Shown in pieces: positions 37,779 through 50,789 of a stretch of DNA of 64,000 bases (positions within the stretch are counted from its first letter, which is position 1; every line of letters starts with the position of its first letter). The notes below the pieces were generated by a model. The model was not told where the DNA came from, ran no database searches, and saw only the letters and a program-made list of their open reading frames with translations. Source of the stretch: Halicephalobus mephisto (Eukaryota; Nematoda; Chromadorea; Rhabditida; Panagrolaimidae); NCBI GenBank assembly GCA_009193035.1, contig SWDT01000001.1:1488001-1552000 (forward strand), written 5' to 3'. Position numbers and translations under genes: made by a program.

Positions 37779-38142
37779 TTAACACTCCGAAGGTCGATTG
37801 TAACAGCGATAGCTCCTTATAGTTTGAAATACTGATTCCAAGAGTATATAACAATCTTAAAAGAATTAATTTATCACATGAAATCCTATTTCGAAAATTA
37901 TTTCGTAATCAACTCTGAAAAAATTCCTTACATATAAGAGAGTTGATAAAATAGGGTTCTATCCGTTGAATAATTAAATTTTTAATTATTGATTAGTATG
38001 TGATTCGTTCAATTTAGCCAATTATGAATCAATAGAACAAATTTTAATAATACTTGTATATAATACCTATTAGACATCTTTATACCTTTCCAAAATCAGG
38101 AACCTAGTCTACTTCATATTGAAGAACGATATTGGTGCATTA
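37779..38142 (+). repeat. left copy of a 360-bp inverted repeat (Tc3-like TIR)
   Basis: Starts TTAACACTCCGAAGGTCGAT and ends GATATTGGTGCATTA. Its reverse complement recurs at 53451-53810 with a handful of differences (one 4-bp indel and about 5 substitutions), roughly 98% identity by eye. A much more diverged direct relative begins at 52514. A degenerate Tc3-like transposase starts just inside, so this is best read as a long transposon terminal repeat. Confidence 0.85.
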
Positions 38143-38149
38143 ATGTACA

Positions 38150-39405
38150 CTCTTGGAAAAAAGATATGAATAATGTTTCTCCAGTATTCTTCATTTTGCA
38201 ATTAAAGTAAATTATGATGAAAAATGAAATACCACTGATAATCATAAATCATAAATCATAAATTGAAATCAAAAATCCATTTCCAGAATTGGTATCAAAG
38301 TTTTGATATTCACGTCCTGACCTTAAGGAATTGGAAAAAATATACACTGTTCACTTCCATTCCTTAATCTATTTCTGTTTTTCTGTCTTATGCTGTTGTT
38401 ACGTAATGTTGGTTGGGAAATAATTTTCTTCGCATTAGCATGGACTTATTGAAGCTTTTGTAAATGATAAAAAAGCTTGAAAAGATTACGAAATATTTCA
38501 ATCATTCTGTTTATGAAATTTGACAATTTTTCAATCAAATGATGTCTGAAAAGCGTAAAAGAAATTTTTCAAACTTTTCCCACAAAGAAAAAAAATTATC
38601 AAAACTATTGAAAATTCTGAAATAATAGTTCTAAACATCGAATGTCTTTATGATATTGATGTAAGTTTAAGGGCTTAAAAATATTATCCGGTGATATCCA
38701 TATATCCAAAGAATACAATCGGGGAAGAAGCCTAAGATGGTATTTTACCTTATTCAAGAAAGATTAAATTTTCAGAGTTAAGATAAACCGAAATTAGAAA
38801 ATAGTGAGATTCAAGGAACACTTTTAATAAATGTATTTTGATTTTCAAATCATCTTTTTCGTTAAGAACAAGTACAATTTCAATAGTCCGAACGGATATA
38901 ATTATTTTAGCATAATTTGTGAAGAGACCCAAATACTCTTCTAAACGGATTTTCAATGGATATTCCTTCAAGATTTGAATCACTTTCTTTCATTGTAAAA
39001 AATTTGATATTCCCTTTATTTCTAGCCCAGTGAGCATGAGACAGTATTAGGAGACAAAGTGCTTTAAATGCTTTAGGAAAGAAGTAAGAATCGATTTACA
39101 TTTCAGCGAGATAATCCTTTAATTCATGTCAGTGAAGATACGCCTGCTCGGTTTCAAGAGGATGTTGTCTAACTTCCTGATTGGCCAATATCTTCTCTTG
39201 ATCTCATGCCTATAAAAGACCTATTTGACATTCTAAGAGTGTTTGCAAGGATAGTCGCCAATTAAAGAAAGTCAAAGAATTTAATTCTTTAATTCGAAAT
39301 TGGCCAAATATTTTTCAAAATGTCATGAAGAATCTAGTTGTTGACATCGAGGATCGAGTGTTCAAAATTATTATAAAGTGCATCAGCTATACCCATTTTA
39401 ATTAT
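38150..39405 (+). pseudogene. degenerate Tc3-like transposase
   Basis: Broken plus-strand frame with recognisable DDE-transposase blocks. Near 38850-38930, IFFVKNKYNFNSPNGYNYF matches the Tc3 block around SDEKKFNLDGPDG (the catalytic SDE is now VKN). Near 39105-39170, FQRDNPLIHVSEDT matches FQQDN-type, then LPDWPISSLDLMPIKDLFDI matches LLDWPARSPDLNPIENLW. It ends near 39400 with KNLVVDIEDRVFKIII. Several stops and lost catalytic residues make it inactive. The left TIR lies directly upstream; no matching right TIR is found nearby. Confidence 0.7.
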
Positions 39406-40631
39406 TTTTGCAGTAACATTTAAAGAAAATAACAACGTACACTTTTCCAATTCTTCATAGTAAAATATGGGCAGTTTAAATTTTCTTCTATAAAAATTTT
39501 TAAAATGGTTAGTACTTCGGAGTAGTAGAACAGTAACTTTTTACCCTCTATAACGCAATTAGCTAATTAAATTATCTATCAGAAAAATACCATCAGTGTG
39601 TATTTTTTTCTGAGTATATGGGGAGTAACTGGATTTTTAAATTATATTTTTGAAGAAAATAAATGCAAAATTATTTAAAAGTGTCAGCATAACTATCTTA
39701 AACCGAAAAAGTGAATCTATGTACTTCACTAGAGGCTTTTTATTGAGTGTGGCAAATTAAAGATTTCCTGGATACATTTCCAGATAATTAACATAAAAAC
39801 TTATTCACATTTAAAAGATTCGAAGATTACCAAAGTCGACCAACTGCTATAGAACTTAATAGAAGGACAATTGAAAGTAACCTAAAATTAATGACAAAGG
39901 AATTTTTGGAATTGACTGTGTTGATAATGAGTGAATTATAATCACAATTTCAGAAACTTCTTTGGATAAGACATTAATATTACAATTTCTACTTTTCATC
40001 CTTACTACTTAGGTTTGTTTTCCACTAATTTCAATACTGGTGAATAGAAAATTATATAAAAGAATTGTTTTGTTACTATCTTTGATGATTTCTTATTTTT
40101 CTCATTTATATTTCTAACAAGAGTTTTTATTCAAAAGTTGAAGTAAAGACTTCAATTTGTTAGCTTAGAGTAATTAAATTTTCTCTTTAAAATATAGTAG
40201 ATCAATTTGTTTATCCCAGAATATTACAAACAGCACAAGGGAAATTATATTGGAGTATCAGCAAAATTTATTAGACCTTGGCCTGTAGTTTTTGGAAATG
40301 ATTCACGCATTAGTCGGTAGCTAAAAACTTATCCATCCTAACTAATAGGACTTTGTTACCAAATGTCTTATTAATTAAAATACAGAGCTTTTTGAGGTCC
40401 AATTAAAAATAATTATCAAAGTATTGTTCCATATATAATACTTATTTTTTCACCTACAGTGTTATATACCGTTGTAAATAATGTCTCAAACTTTATTAAA
40501 AAATACTGCTGTTACAATCAGCCTTAGAAATGTTAAATAGAAATACCAAACACTGACTTCCATATTGTAATATCCCACAATAAAAGACAATGTATTTCAA
40601 AACCCATTATACGATTGTATCTCATGCTCAG
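39406..40631. other. AT-rich spacer
   Basis: No exon or clear repeat recognised between the fossil transposase and the ion-channel gene. The expected right terminal repeat of the fossil element is not seen here. Confidence 0.4.
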
Positions 40632-40637
40632 TTTATT
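40632..40637 (-). terminator. poly(A) signal AATAAA of the Cys-loop channel gene
   Basis: AATAAA on the minus strand about 100 bp past the stop at 40738. Confidence 0.5.
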
Positions 40638-40737
40638 ATCCTAATCCTAATTAATGTTCCTTTCAGTTGAATGTTCGTTAGAGAACCGTTATTTCGATAA
40701 GCTGGGAATTAGACTTGATAGAGTTTGGAGCAAAAAA

Positions 40738-42449
40738 TTACGATAAAGGAATTGTGGATTCTGCAGTGGTGCTATCAGCGACGCTGTAGTGGAGGTAGTA
40801 GAACCAATATAAGAGATTGAAACATAAAAACGCCCCTAAAGATATAATTACAAGTAACAGGCCTAAATCTACCGGTGGTTTCACCTGGAAAAGCGATTCT
40901 ACTGATTTGGTCGACGGTGAGTGCTCTTCTGTTGAAAAACATAGCTTTGTAGATGAGTTCTGGTTGGGATGCATAGCTTCCCAGCTTGTGTCTTTTAAGA
41001 GGATCATCTTCTGTTTCGGTGTCGGTTTCCGGATGATTGCAGGTTCCGGGAGTTGACCACCTCATACTTTGGGCCAAGTTATTGTATTTGTTTGCTCGTC
41101 TCATATAAGAATTCACTAGAAATATCTGTCTTAACCAGTTTTTTGAATTTCCTTACCAAGTGCAAATTCAAGAAGTACACCAAATATAAAGAGCATACAG
41201 ACTGAAATATGATTAAAAAAGGCTAATTTGTAAATTGCACAAACCTCCAAACCAGTGGTCTATAGCCTTGGAGTAACTCACAGGAGGAAGTGCATAACGG
41301 AGTCCATTTCCCTAAAAATATCTTTTCTCGAAAAGTTTCTGGATTTAAAGATTACTTGGGTAGACAAAGTTAGCAAGCAAGTGAAGGAAAGACTGACACG
41401 GGCAGGAACGGCTCGACGATCAATCTGCAAAGTTATTGCCATGAAAATTTAGTTCTTCATTCGGCTTACCCAGAAAGACACCCAGCTGATTATGACAATA
41501 GCAGCATTAGGTAAGTAGCTCTGAACAATGTGGTACCCAATAGCTCTTTCCAACTCTATCAATCCAAGTAAACAAGAAAAATCCCCAACTCTGGAGGAAT
41601 TCTCCGTAACGGTGTAGTGGAAGGTCCCGTTACAGTATCCGGACTTGATTGCCATTATTTTGAACTCAGGAAGTCCGATCTCGGGATTGAATCTGACTGC
41701 TCCATCATTGAACCAAGTTACATTCATTTCCTGCCTCACGTGTGCATCTACAATTTTATAAATTAGGTGCTTTGCTCATATATGACTTTCTTGGACTAAA
41801 ACTCACAGCTGATTATCTTTATGAAGCATGTCTGGCGGTCTAGGGGATAATTTCTGAGCACTAAATTGCAGGCGACAGTCAACGTCACTCTAGAATTCCG
41901 AATTGCTCTACTATTATATTTTTGCAAACCAAATACCTTGTTCCGTAAGAAATAACACCATGTTTGTTTATAAACATGCTGAAATTTGGGACAGTAACTT
42001 TGTGGAAATAAGCATTTCTTGCGTTGGCAAAGTATAAATCGGGGACCCATATTTGTTCTAAAACTTCTTTGTCGTTAATTAGTACATAGTCATCTTCGTT
42101 GTGCTTCATCTTTTCATCTATCCAACTCATGTAAAGATACAAATCTACATCAAAAGCCTGAAAATTGCTATAATTACTGAATTAAGTTATAAACACACCA
42201 TTTCTGTCGAGCGGAAATCGCCTAAACTTTCAACATAGAAGCCAATATTCACTTGCAAGGGCTCCTTTAGATTTTTTCGAGGTATCCTTTTCTTTATCAA
42301 CTTGTAAATAGGATGTTCGTCGAGTGTCACATTCGTTGCTTCGGTAGGTAGACTAAAATACAAAGTATTTACAGAGAATAATTTAGCACTTACAATGCAG
42401 CAATATGTATGTAGCTGATTAATATAGATATTCCAACCAGTGATATCAT
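40738..42449 (-). CDS. Cys-loop ligand-gated anion channel subunit (GluCl/GlyR/HisCl-like)
   Basis: Pentameric ligand-gated chloride channel subunit of neuronal or muscle plasma membrane. Ten exons join in phase: 42449-42394, 42352-42199, 42157-41937, 41889-41807, 41747-41470, 41424-41356, 41311-41245, 41201-41157, 41115-40885, 40835-40738, giving 433 aa. A signal peptide (MISLVGISILISYIHIAAF) is followed by WVPDLYFAN and the Cys-loop CNLVLRNYPLDRQTC (C-x13-C). A second Cys pair (GYCNG...FSCL) is typical of glycine/glutamate/histamine-gated types. M1 is NAAIVIISWVSFW, M2 starts RRAVPARVSL with the PAR motif of anion selectivity, then GNGLRYALPPVSYSKAIDHW and M3 CMLFIFGVLLEF. The M3-M4 loop is short and acidic (ETDTETEDD). 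M4 is LCFNLLYWFYYLHYS. The start ATG follows a TTTTTAG acceptor by one base. The ligand cannot be told from sequence alone. Confidence 0.87.
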
Positions 42450-42457
42450 TCTAAAAA
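42450..42457 (-). promoter_or_regulatory. candidate trans-splice acceptor 1 nt before the channel ATG
   Basis: The minus strand reads GATTTTTAG then A then ATG (42449). No room for a 5' UTR exists unless it is added by trans-splicing or by cis-splicing to a non-coding exon. Confidence 0.45.
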
Positions 42458-45400
42458 TCATTAAAGCAAGAATTAAAATTCCAATAGTCATATTCATTCA
42501 GGGGACTTCTAACCCATAAATTTGGGAAATAATGGCTAACGCGGATCTATTAAAGTGAGTATATTTGTCTCGAAGTAAACATATTTTCCGCCAAATGATA
42601 AACTTGGATAAAAAAAAGTTGAATATTTTCTTGGAAATCTAAAAACAGTTACGTGAGTGAAGACAAAAAGATATCGATAGAATTATCACCAACATGGATA
42701 GATATAAGCAGGGACTTCTGGAACAATTGTTCCGTTGTCTAAAATTCTAAAAAATTCAAAACGAGATTATATTTTCATTTTGGAAAAATTTACAACTGAA
42801 TGCTGTTCTCCTTTTCCCTCCTCAAAAAATTTCTGGTTACACTTGTGCCAGATAAAAATCAAAGTTGAATTATAATGATGATGGAACGGAAATGAAAAGA
42901 GAATCAAGATATATTGTGTTGTCAGATGCTCTTGAGAAAGAACGTTCTTTGGGTACAATTATGAAATTGAATAGCCTTCATACGATGGCACGTGTCCTCA
43001 AAAATTTTACTGTTGGTAATTTCTGAAGCAAGGCAATTATATCTTGAAATAGAAACGGGAGCAAATTTCAATTTGAGACAAAACTTCGTCAACAAAAAAG
43101 ATTTAGTTAAAATAAAAAGCAAGGCAACAGAACTGTCATCAGAATTCAAAATACTCTTTATCAATTTAGCCCACGAGATTGGGCTAATGGGAAATCCAGA
43201 CTCTAAATTAGGATATCCATATTTACTCAATGAACAAATAATTACGAATTTTAAAACATCTTTGAGATCAAACAAATAAACCATCAAAAAACAATAAATA
43301 AGGACAATTGCAAAATTTAGATGAAAGAGAACATATCCGGTAGCCTAGCTCCGGGCAAAAAACATTTTCTGGACATGTTCTATTTGGAGGAAAACAATAT
43401 TTTTTCTTGGAATTTGCCAAAACCTTACGGATTTAGATAGTTAGCAGTAAAACTTGCCCAGAAAATTAAATTAAAGTAAAGTTATTGATCCAATTTTAAA
43501 AATCATCTGAAAGCTATAACGACTTCAGAGTCCACTTGAAATGCATAATTTTATGTTTTTAAAGATAGTTTATTGGTTTCGTTGGATAAAAAAACACTGC
43601 AACTTTGCGGATGAAGGTGAACTAGTGTATGAAGGCGGTGCAGAAGCTACAACAAATTTGATTGACATTTGAGATGGGAGTGAAAATGCTGTTGGTCTCT
43701 TAAATTCTCTCAATTTAAAAAATATCTGAATCTAAATTCTCTCTAAAAAGAAAAACCAAAAAAATAACATTTTTCGATCTCGGAATTGAATTTAAATTCC
43801 GGGATAAATCCATGTTTTTTCCATTAAAATGACCGTGACCAAGAAATGAAGTTTGTCGATAAAAGACGACCGAAAATAAGTTTATGCCATCTATAGCAAT
43901 TTAATAGAATAGAACCCTGAGTGCTTGAAACACGTTTTTTACTTTATTAAATAAGACCCACGATATCCTAAAGGTTCAAACTTCAACAGTAGTCAAAGTC
44001 GTAAAGCAAACACCCTATTTCCCTTCATTGTGGATTCAGATTTGGAATATTCAGATATAGTTTTACATGTAAAACAAGCCTGAAAATTTAATCTACATCA
44101 AAAGGAAATTGTTGTTCTTGTTTGATTCATGGTCATCCAGTAAAAGTGCAAAGTAAAATTGGAGGCTACATATTTGGTCAGACTTAAACAAGAAGTCTGC
44201 TCAATCAGAGGGGTGGAAATATCTGTTGTCCTGTCTGAGTGCCTGTTGAAAAACACATAGAATGGGAAAGAGTTCTTACCAAGAATACATGAGGGGAAGA
44301 TAATCAGACGAAAAACCGACTCAAACCAAATCGAATTGTTTCAACTTTAGGTGTAATTAAATTACCATCAGGGATGGTACCAAACATTAGCTGCGGATGG
44401 ATGAATTGCGAAAAAAAGTCAAAGAAGGGAAATAAATAAGAGAGAAGACTGTTGAGGAGCTTGACTCTTGAACTATTCAGCAAGACGTTCGCGAGGTACA
44501 AGAATTCCCCAGGGTTGTATGCACAATGCAATTTGCTTTTTATTATTGTTATTGATAACATCGGATTCTCTAGAAGTACTTTTAAAGCTGATGTCCATAG
44601 GATGACGCTCACATGGAAAAATAAAAACATGAGGATTTGTGGTTGATATAAATAAATCATGCAAAACTAATATTTGTAATATAAGATGCATCCACAGTTG
44701 TTTAATCGGCTTTATTTTCAAGTGCAGTATGTTATTCTAATAAAATTTGAAACATTCAACAATTTTTTTAAATTTTATTGTTTCAAAAAGTTAAAAATAA
44801 TCAAGCAGTTAAACTAAATTATTGAATTTGTCTAAAAATTACAACTGTCAAATGCTTATTTCCTTTATGTTAGAAATAGCAATCATCTGATTTCAAAAAC
44901 AACAAAAAGAATGACTTTTCAACCATTTTCTTAGGTCTAAAAATTTTTTCCTTTCAATAATCAACCTTATTTGAAAATATTGCTTATTACTTTTCGATTC
45001 AATCATTCTATTGTTGTCTTAATACAGTTTGATTATTTCATCAGTTGCTTGAATCCATTTATTATCTATATTAACTTTAATCAGATCACCTTTCTCGATT
45101 GAGATGAAAAAAAATTATAATGTAATATTCAAAGTCATTGTCGAAATTTTCTCTATTAACTTAATCACCCGATTTTCGACCACGTTTGATGAGAATATTA
45201 ATCAATGACTTTATATTTCTGTATAAAATAAAGTATTGGTCATCTTTTTCTATCACCGAATAAGCATCTTCTAAAGGCAGTATTTCAGGTAAAGACATTG
45301 CTTCTTGACGATTCAAATTATAATTTCCTAAATAATTGACTTTCTCAATTTAAAAAGAAACCTTATTATACCAGAAGAAATCAATAAGTCTCTTTGAGTA

Positions 45401-46879
45401 TAATATTTCGAGTCTCTTTTCTCAGCAAATTTCTTTTTCAAAAGGAAAAGAGATTGATTCAGAAACTATCTTTCTATTTCTGTCTCCTTATTGTGGTAAA
45501 GTAGCTTAAAAGTTGTCGGTTTAACCACAACATCTAAACTCTTACAATCCGAATTACCGAGGTAAAACAGGGACAACAAAGTCATTCAAATGAATGAAAC
45601 AAGTAGATCCTTTAATTCAAAGATTCAGTTTGCTTGTGAGTAAGTCCTCTAAGGTCAACAAGCTACGCGAGCAGAGATTGAATATTATAACTCAGCTAAT
45701 GAGAGTTCCAATGGTCGATGTAAAAAAAGACTTAAAGAGTAATAAGATATGTGAATCTGAAAAAGATTTGAAGGCAAATCACGCTGGAAGAAGTAATTGC
45801 TGTATAATCAGCTACAAGTCTTAGTACACAACTTAAAAATTAAACTGAATAATGTTTCAACAAAGAAGACTGTATACAGGCTAATTAAAATATTCATTCC
45901 AGTATCATTGGTCTTTAAAAGCATGGAAATGCTAAATAAAAACCAAAGTGGGTGGAAATGGAACAAAGTGATCATCCTAAAACTATTAATTTTATCAGAA
46001 ATAACAAAATTCTCAATATGTAACGAAGATTAACATTCACTTTTCATTGCTTTAAAAATACGAAGGTTGTAAAAACAATATGACAAAGTATTGTTTGTAA
46101 TAAAAGATTTAGAAACTTTTTGTGAAAATACTAATAAATAATTGTAATTGATAATATTCCTCTAGATTAGTTGAAACAATTTTAAAAAACTATAATTGGT
46201 AACTATTCTATTATTATTTTATTCATACAATCAAAGTACATGAAGATGAATCAGCTTCTGTATGCTTAATATTGCATTGCTATCAGAAGCTAGCGATCAT
46301 CAAACCACGTTATATCTACGCATCGCTGTATAAAAGATAAATATAGGTGTAAAGATCATGCATGCCACTCAATGCATGAATGAGTAGCTCGTTATTCATC
46401 ATGCCTTGTTTATAAAATGTCGATATCTTATTCGCGTTTGCACGTGTTCTCATTGGAGACCATGATATCATATTTATTTTGCTTATTGTGTTGCAGGTAA
46501 AGTATTTGAAAGTGAAACATACTAATTACTAAGCTCTTAAGCTTTATAGAGAACCATGTGCGAAAAAATAAAAATTTGAACTTGGGGAACTACAAATACA
46601 CGTAGAGCCGGAAATTTGAGCTTAAACATTCTGATTCAAATGAATCAAGTTATAGAGGGCTCTGCAGTTGTCCTGTAAATTAAGGTAAAGTGGGAAAGTT
46701 AACAAGTAGAGAAATTGCATAGAATCGCCTATTGGCATTATTAAAAATGACTCTGTCTACTTTTTTAGATTTATTAATTGTTTTAAAGGTATTTGTAATT
46801 ATTGAATCATATTACTGAACGACAAAATAAAGATGATTTTCCAGATTGTGTTTACAATAAACCTCTGGTAAAAATTCAT
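42458..46879. other. AT-rich intergenic region with unassigned open frames
   Basis: 42922-43287 is open on both strands (95 codons plus, 121 codons minus) without a recognisable domain. 45050-45340 on the minus strand has broken frames such as KGDLIKVNIDNKWIQATD that look like a retroelement integrase tail. 46253-46291 is a perfect 8-bp hairpin (AGCTTCTG/CAGAAGCT, 23-nt loop). No gene is supported. Confidence 0.35.
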
Positions 46880-47950
46880 TGATAGTGGTTCTCTAGTATG
46901 TTTCATTTTGTAGCCAAAATGAGTTCTGATATGAAATAAGATATCATCGATGAATGCAAATGATACATAGAAATCAAGAAACAGTTCTCAGAATCCCCAT
47001 TAAATTTTTAACACTTGCGTCCTGATTGTAATTGGGTTAAAAAGCGTGCGATGCTCCGTTTTATTTCTTAATTTATATCTATTTTCCTGTCTTTATTACT
47101 ACGTGATATCCTTTGGAAACAGTTCTCTGCATACGAACATGGATTCGTTGAAGTTTCTCCGAACGACATAAAAACGTTTGAACAAGTTTCAATGAGTCTT
47201 AATTGTTCTACAGTTGGAATTCAGCAATTTTTCTATAAAAAATGTTTAAAAAACACAAATGGAGATTCTCAAATCTTCCTGATAAGGGAAGAAGATTGAT
47301 CACCAGAACTGCTACTAATTCTAAATTAACCTTTCAAGAAAATCAGGCATCTCTTGTTATTGATATAACGTCAAAGATTTAAAGACATTATCTAACAATA
47401 TCCATATATTCATATATTCATAATATAAAGATGAAGAAACTTTGACTGACATTCCACCATCTCCAAAAAAGACTGAATTTTGAAAGAACTAACGTAGACC
47501 GAAATCAGAAAATAGTAAGGCATAAGGTGTGATTTTAATCTATTCATTTTTGACTTTCTGCTTATTTTTTAATGGAAAACTGCAGTCTCGATGATTCTAA
47601 TAGATACAACTATTACTGGTATTACCTGTGTAAAAGAACCTAAGATTTCCCTGAATGAATATTTAATATAGATTCCTTTGTAATTCGGATGAGATTTTCA
47701 TATTCTTGAAAGTTGAATGTTGTTTTTCCTTCTACCTAAATAAAAAACAGATTATCAGATGAGACTTGGAGATAAATTACCCTCACCTCTTTGAGGAATC
47801 CGTTCACTTTCCAGTAGGATAACGTTTCATGTTGGTTTTAGTAATCTAATTCGAGAACAGTTTTATAACTCAATTCGATGAAGTTCCTGATGTATTTGAG
47901 CAAGATGAAGTCTACTTCACCACAACGATAGATGACCTAAGTCTTTAAGT
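46880..47950 (+). pseudogene. older, more decayed Tc3-like transposase copy
   Basis: Aligns by eye in direct orientation with about 38180-39120, for example CTATTTTCCTGTCTTTATTA against CTATTTCTGTTTTTCTGTCT. Translated traces of the DDE block remain near 47575-47640 (LDDSNRYNYYWYYL) and an FQ-stop-DN trace near 47810. It has many stops. Overall identity to the first copy looks like 60-65%, so it is clearly older. Confidence 0.5.
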
Positions 47951-50666
47951 ATCAAATGTAGAAATTATGTTAAAGACCGTTCTTCAAGAAGTACTTCAAC
48001 GGATTTTCAACATTTTCAACTGAATTCACATTTCAAATTCGGCGTCGATCCCTCGTCTCATATCTCCGGATTATCGTGTCTTAAATCGACCTATCGTAAG
48101 AAAAAATAAATGAAAGTGAAGGAATTCAAATTGTGAACGAAAGGGAAAGTAGGTCGGTTGATTTCGAATCCCGTCGCCAGACATGAGATGCCACGCGTTA
48201 TCCGCAATCGACTAGGGAAAACCAGGTCACTTACGTTAATAGGAGGGTTACATGCGAATTGTCGGCATCCCGTAAATTTGCTACTCGATTTTCCTCAAGT
48301 GAATTGGAATAACAGTTTTTATCGTCGATTTTTGGTGAAATTTCACTTCCACCCATTTCGTTTATTTTTTCTGAATCGAAATAATTCGGAATTCCTCCCT
48401 ATTTCAGTTTTGAATAATTTGCGGACGTATACTGCTTTATCCCACTAAATACATCCTGAATTATCCTTGCAGGAGCTATTTATTTACAAGTACCTAAGTC
48501 TCTTTATAATTGATAAGATTTCCCTCAAATACTTACTCTCTCTTTCAATGCAAAAATACTAGAATTGAAGCTCTGTACAACTACTTGATTCTCCATAGCA
48601 CCCGAAAAGCTTTATGTCTGGACGGAAATGGATTCACTTTTTCTCACACCTCGTTTTTTCGTACGTAGAGTTAAAAAATTAGTTTTAAATACCAAATGAA
48701 TGAAGTTTTACTACCGAATTCTCGACAAGAAGACAGATGTCCCTCAAGAAATGAATTTGCCAGATCTATCAAATTATAACCGACAGATGGCTTAGAATTA
48801 GGATTTAAAATTGTGAAAATCTGAGTCTGTCTGCATATTGATTTCATTGAAATTTTAAATTTGCCTTTTCGTCTGCAATAGAACTAATGCAAATATCGTT
48901 GTTTTCGTAAGAAAGTTGCATCTTTTCGTTTTTCATAATATTATCTATCTACAAATGCGACATTGATCTGCTTCCAGTGGACATAGATGTGAAAATTGAA
49001 TTTCATTTATTACGGAGAAAATTCCCTAGATTGTTCACTTTTCAGTTTGTTTTTGAAATCGTAAAAAATGTTTCATCAGTGGGCATCTGAGAACACGGTG
49101 TGAAACGGTCACTATCTATTTCGTTTTTACGATTTGATTTTTTGGGAATTATAAACGCCGCTGACCATCTATCCTTCCTAACCACATCCATGATATTAAA
49201 AAATTGCAATTTTCCCGACTTTGTCAACAGAGCTGACCCTAACCTTATTCAATCCTTTTTGCACAGGATTAGATCCAATCCTTTCAAAGTGGATCTCCAC
49301 GGGTTATGCAACTCCCGCGAGAACCGACTTCCGGCTGTCCATCAGCTTGAACCATTTGTTCATTTTGCTAATTTTGCATAAGCTGAAGAGTTCACCATAC
49401 GGACAATTCATTTCGAACACTTCCGTTTAGACGGGGAACTCTTTGTGGTTCGTCTTGCCCGGGAGAAAACTCTCATCTTTCTCCTCCACGGCTTCGTCGT
49501 GTCTACTTCATTTTGGTTCCGGGCAGTGAATGGCGCCGGCGACCACTGCAAAACGAGAATGACTGACCAACGGACTCGGGCTTTTCAAACAGCAGCCCTC
49601 GGCAAAGCAAATCTTGTCGCCAGCGGCTGGTCATTGTTGGGTCTTGCCGAAATTTTCGAAGCTGTAAGCTTGAAATTTGCGCAGTGGATAGTAAACTAGA
49701 TACAAATTTTGAACGCGGCCTATAAGTATTGATTGGACACCACTCTCCGATTGGTCACTCTTTTTTACTTCGCATTTGCGTTCAGTTAGTCTACAACCAC
49801 CTATTCTCTGATCTAATCTCCCTTATCGATTTCAATTCAATTTTTTTACCCCTGAAGTTTCTTTATTTCAGATAAATTTAATACGATATCTGGTTTTTTG
49901 TTTATAATTCTTTCATTAAAAGTTTTGGGTGCAATGTTTGAATGGTACCAGCTGGTCACTCATTCTTTGAACTTTTTCTTTTGGTCAATGGGTTTTGCAC
50001 GAGGCACTCAGAACTGAACAACGAGACCGATTTGGCCTGAATTCGAACGAACACGACCGAGACCCGCCAGCGGCGATTGCCTCTGCTTCGAACAAATGGA
50101 ACGCAAAGCTTTGCTTCAGTAACAAGTCCCTAAGGGGAACGTCTTGTGCTCATTTTTTGCTTGAAAGTGTGACCAATTGCGCTTCTTTACCAAAATCCGC
50201 TTTGACAAAATTGTTTTTTAATATTACTTTGTCTCGTGTATCAGTTCAAAAGTTGTCTCCTCGAGAACTCTGTTAGTAGTAATGTACTTTTTAAATGCAA
50301 TTATAGCTCCCAGGAGTTCTTTTTGGATTCAGTTTGTGGATGGTTGCACTTTTTATCTTCTCTGAATACTCAGAAGTAAACGATAAAGTGACAATTCTCT
50401 CAATATAATAACTAAACTAGAACCCCTAGTCTTATTTTGTTATTTAATTCATTTATAATTTTTGAAGACATCGGGTTTTTGTTTATGAAATTGTTATTAG
50501 TCTGAATTGGCTGTATTTCGATAACTTGATCTTTCGGAAGGAATGCATGACGTTTTCTGGATGAATTATGGGACCTTTTTCAGCAAATTGAGGTTCTACA
50601 ACGTTCTCGCCTTTCTACGTTAGTCTTTTGAGGCGAGGTAGCTTTGGCTTTACCATAATTTGCCAG
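47951..50666. other. intergenic or far-upstream lit-1 region
   Basis: 48.1-49.7 kb has several open plus-strand frames without recognisable domains. 49445-49699 ends at a good donor (GCTGTAAGC) and could be a 5' exon, but nothing confirms it. Confidence 0.3.
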
Positions 50667-50789
50667 AATCCGTGCACGTTTTGAAAGGGAACGTGTGCGA
50701 GAAGACCGTCAAACTGTCCCCAACGGGTCGCAAGAAGAGCTGCTCCAGCAGCGACTCGCTTCCGGCTCCAGAACCATCCTCAACTGCAG
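50667..50789 (+). CDS. lit-1: candidate upstream coding exon of lit-1
   Basis: Flanked by TTTGCCAG and a GTTAGT donor. In one frame it reads KLSPTGRKKSCSSSDSLPAP and then EPSSTA with one base left over. The next firm lit-1 exon (57361) needs exactly one base, giving Gly and then SSYSSDSASS, so phase and composition agree. A second frame is also open, no start Met was found, and the implied intron is 6.6 kb. Tentative. Confidence 0.35.
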
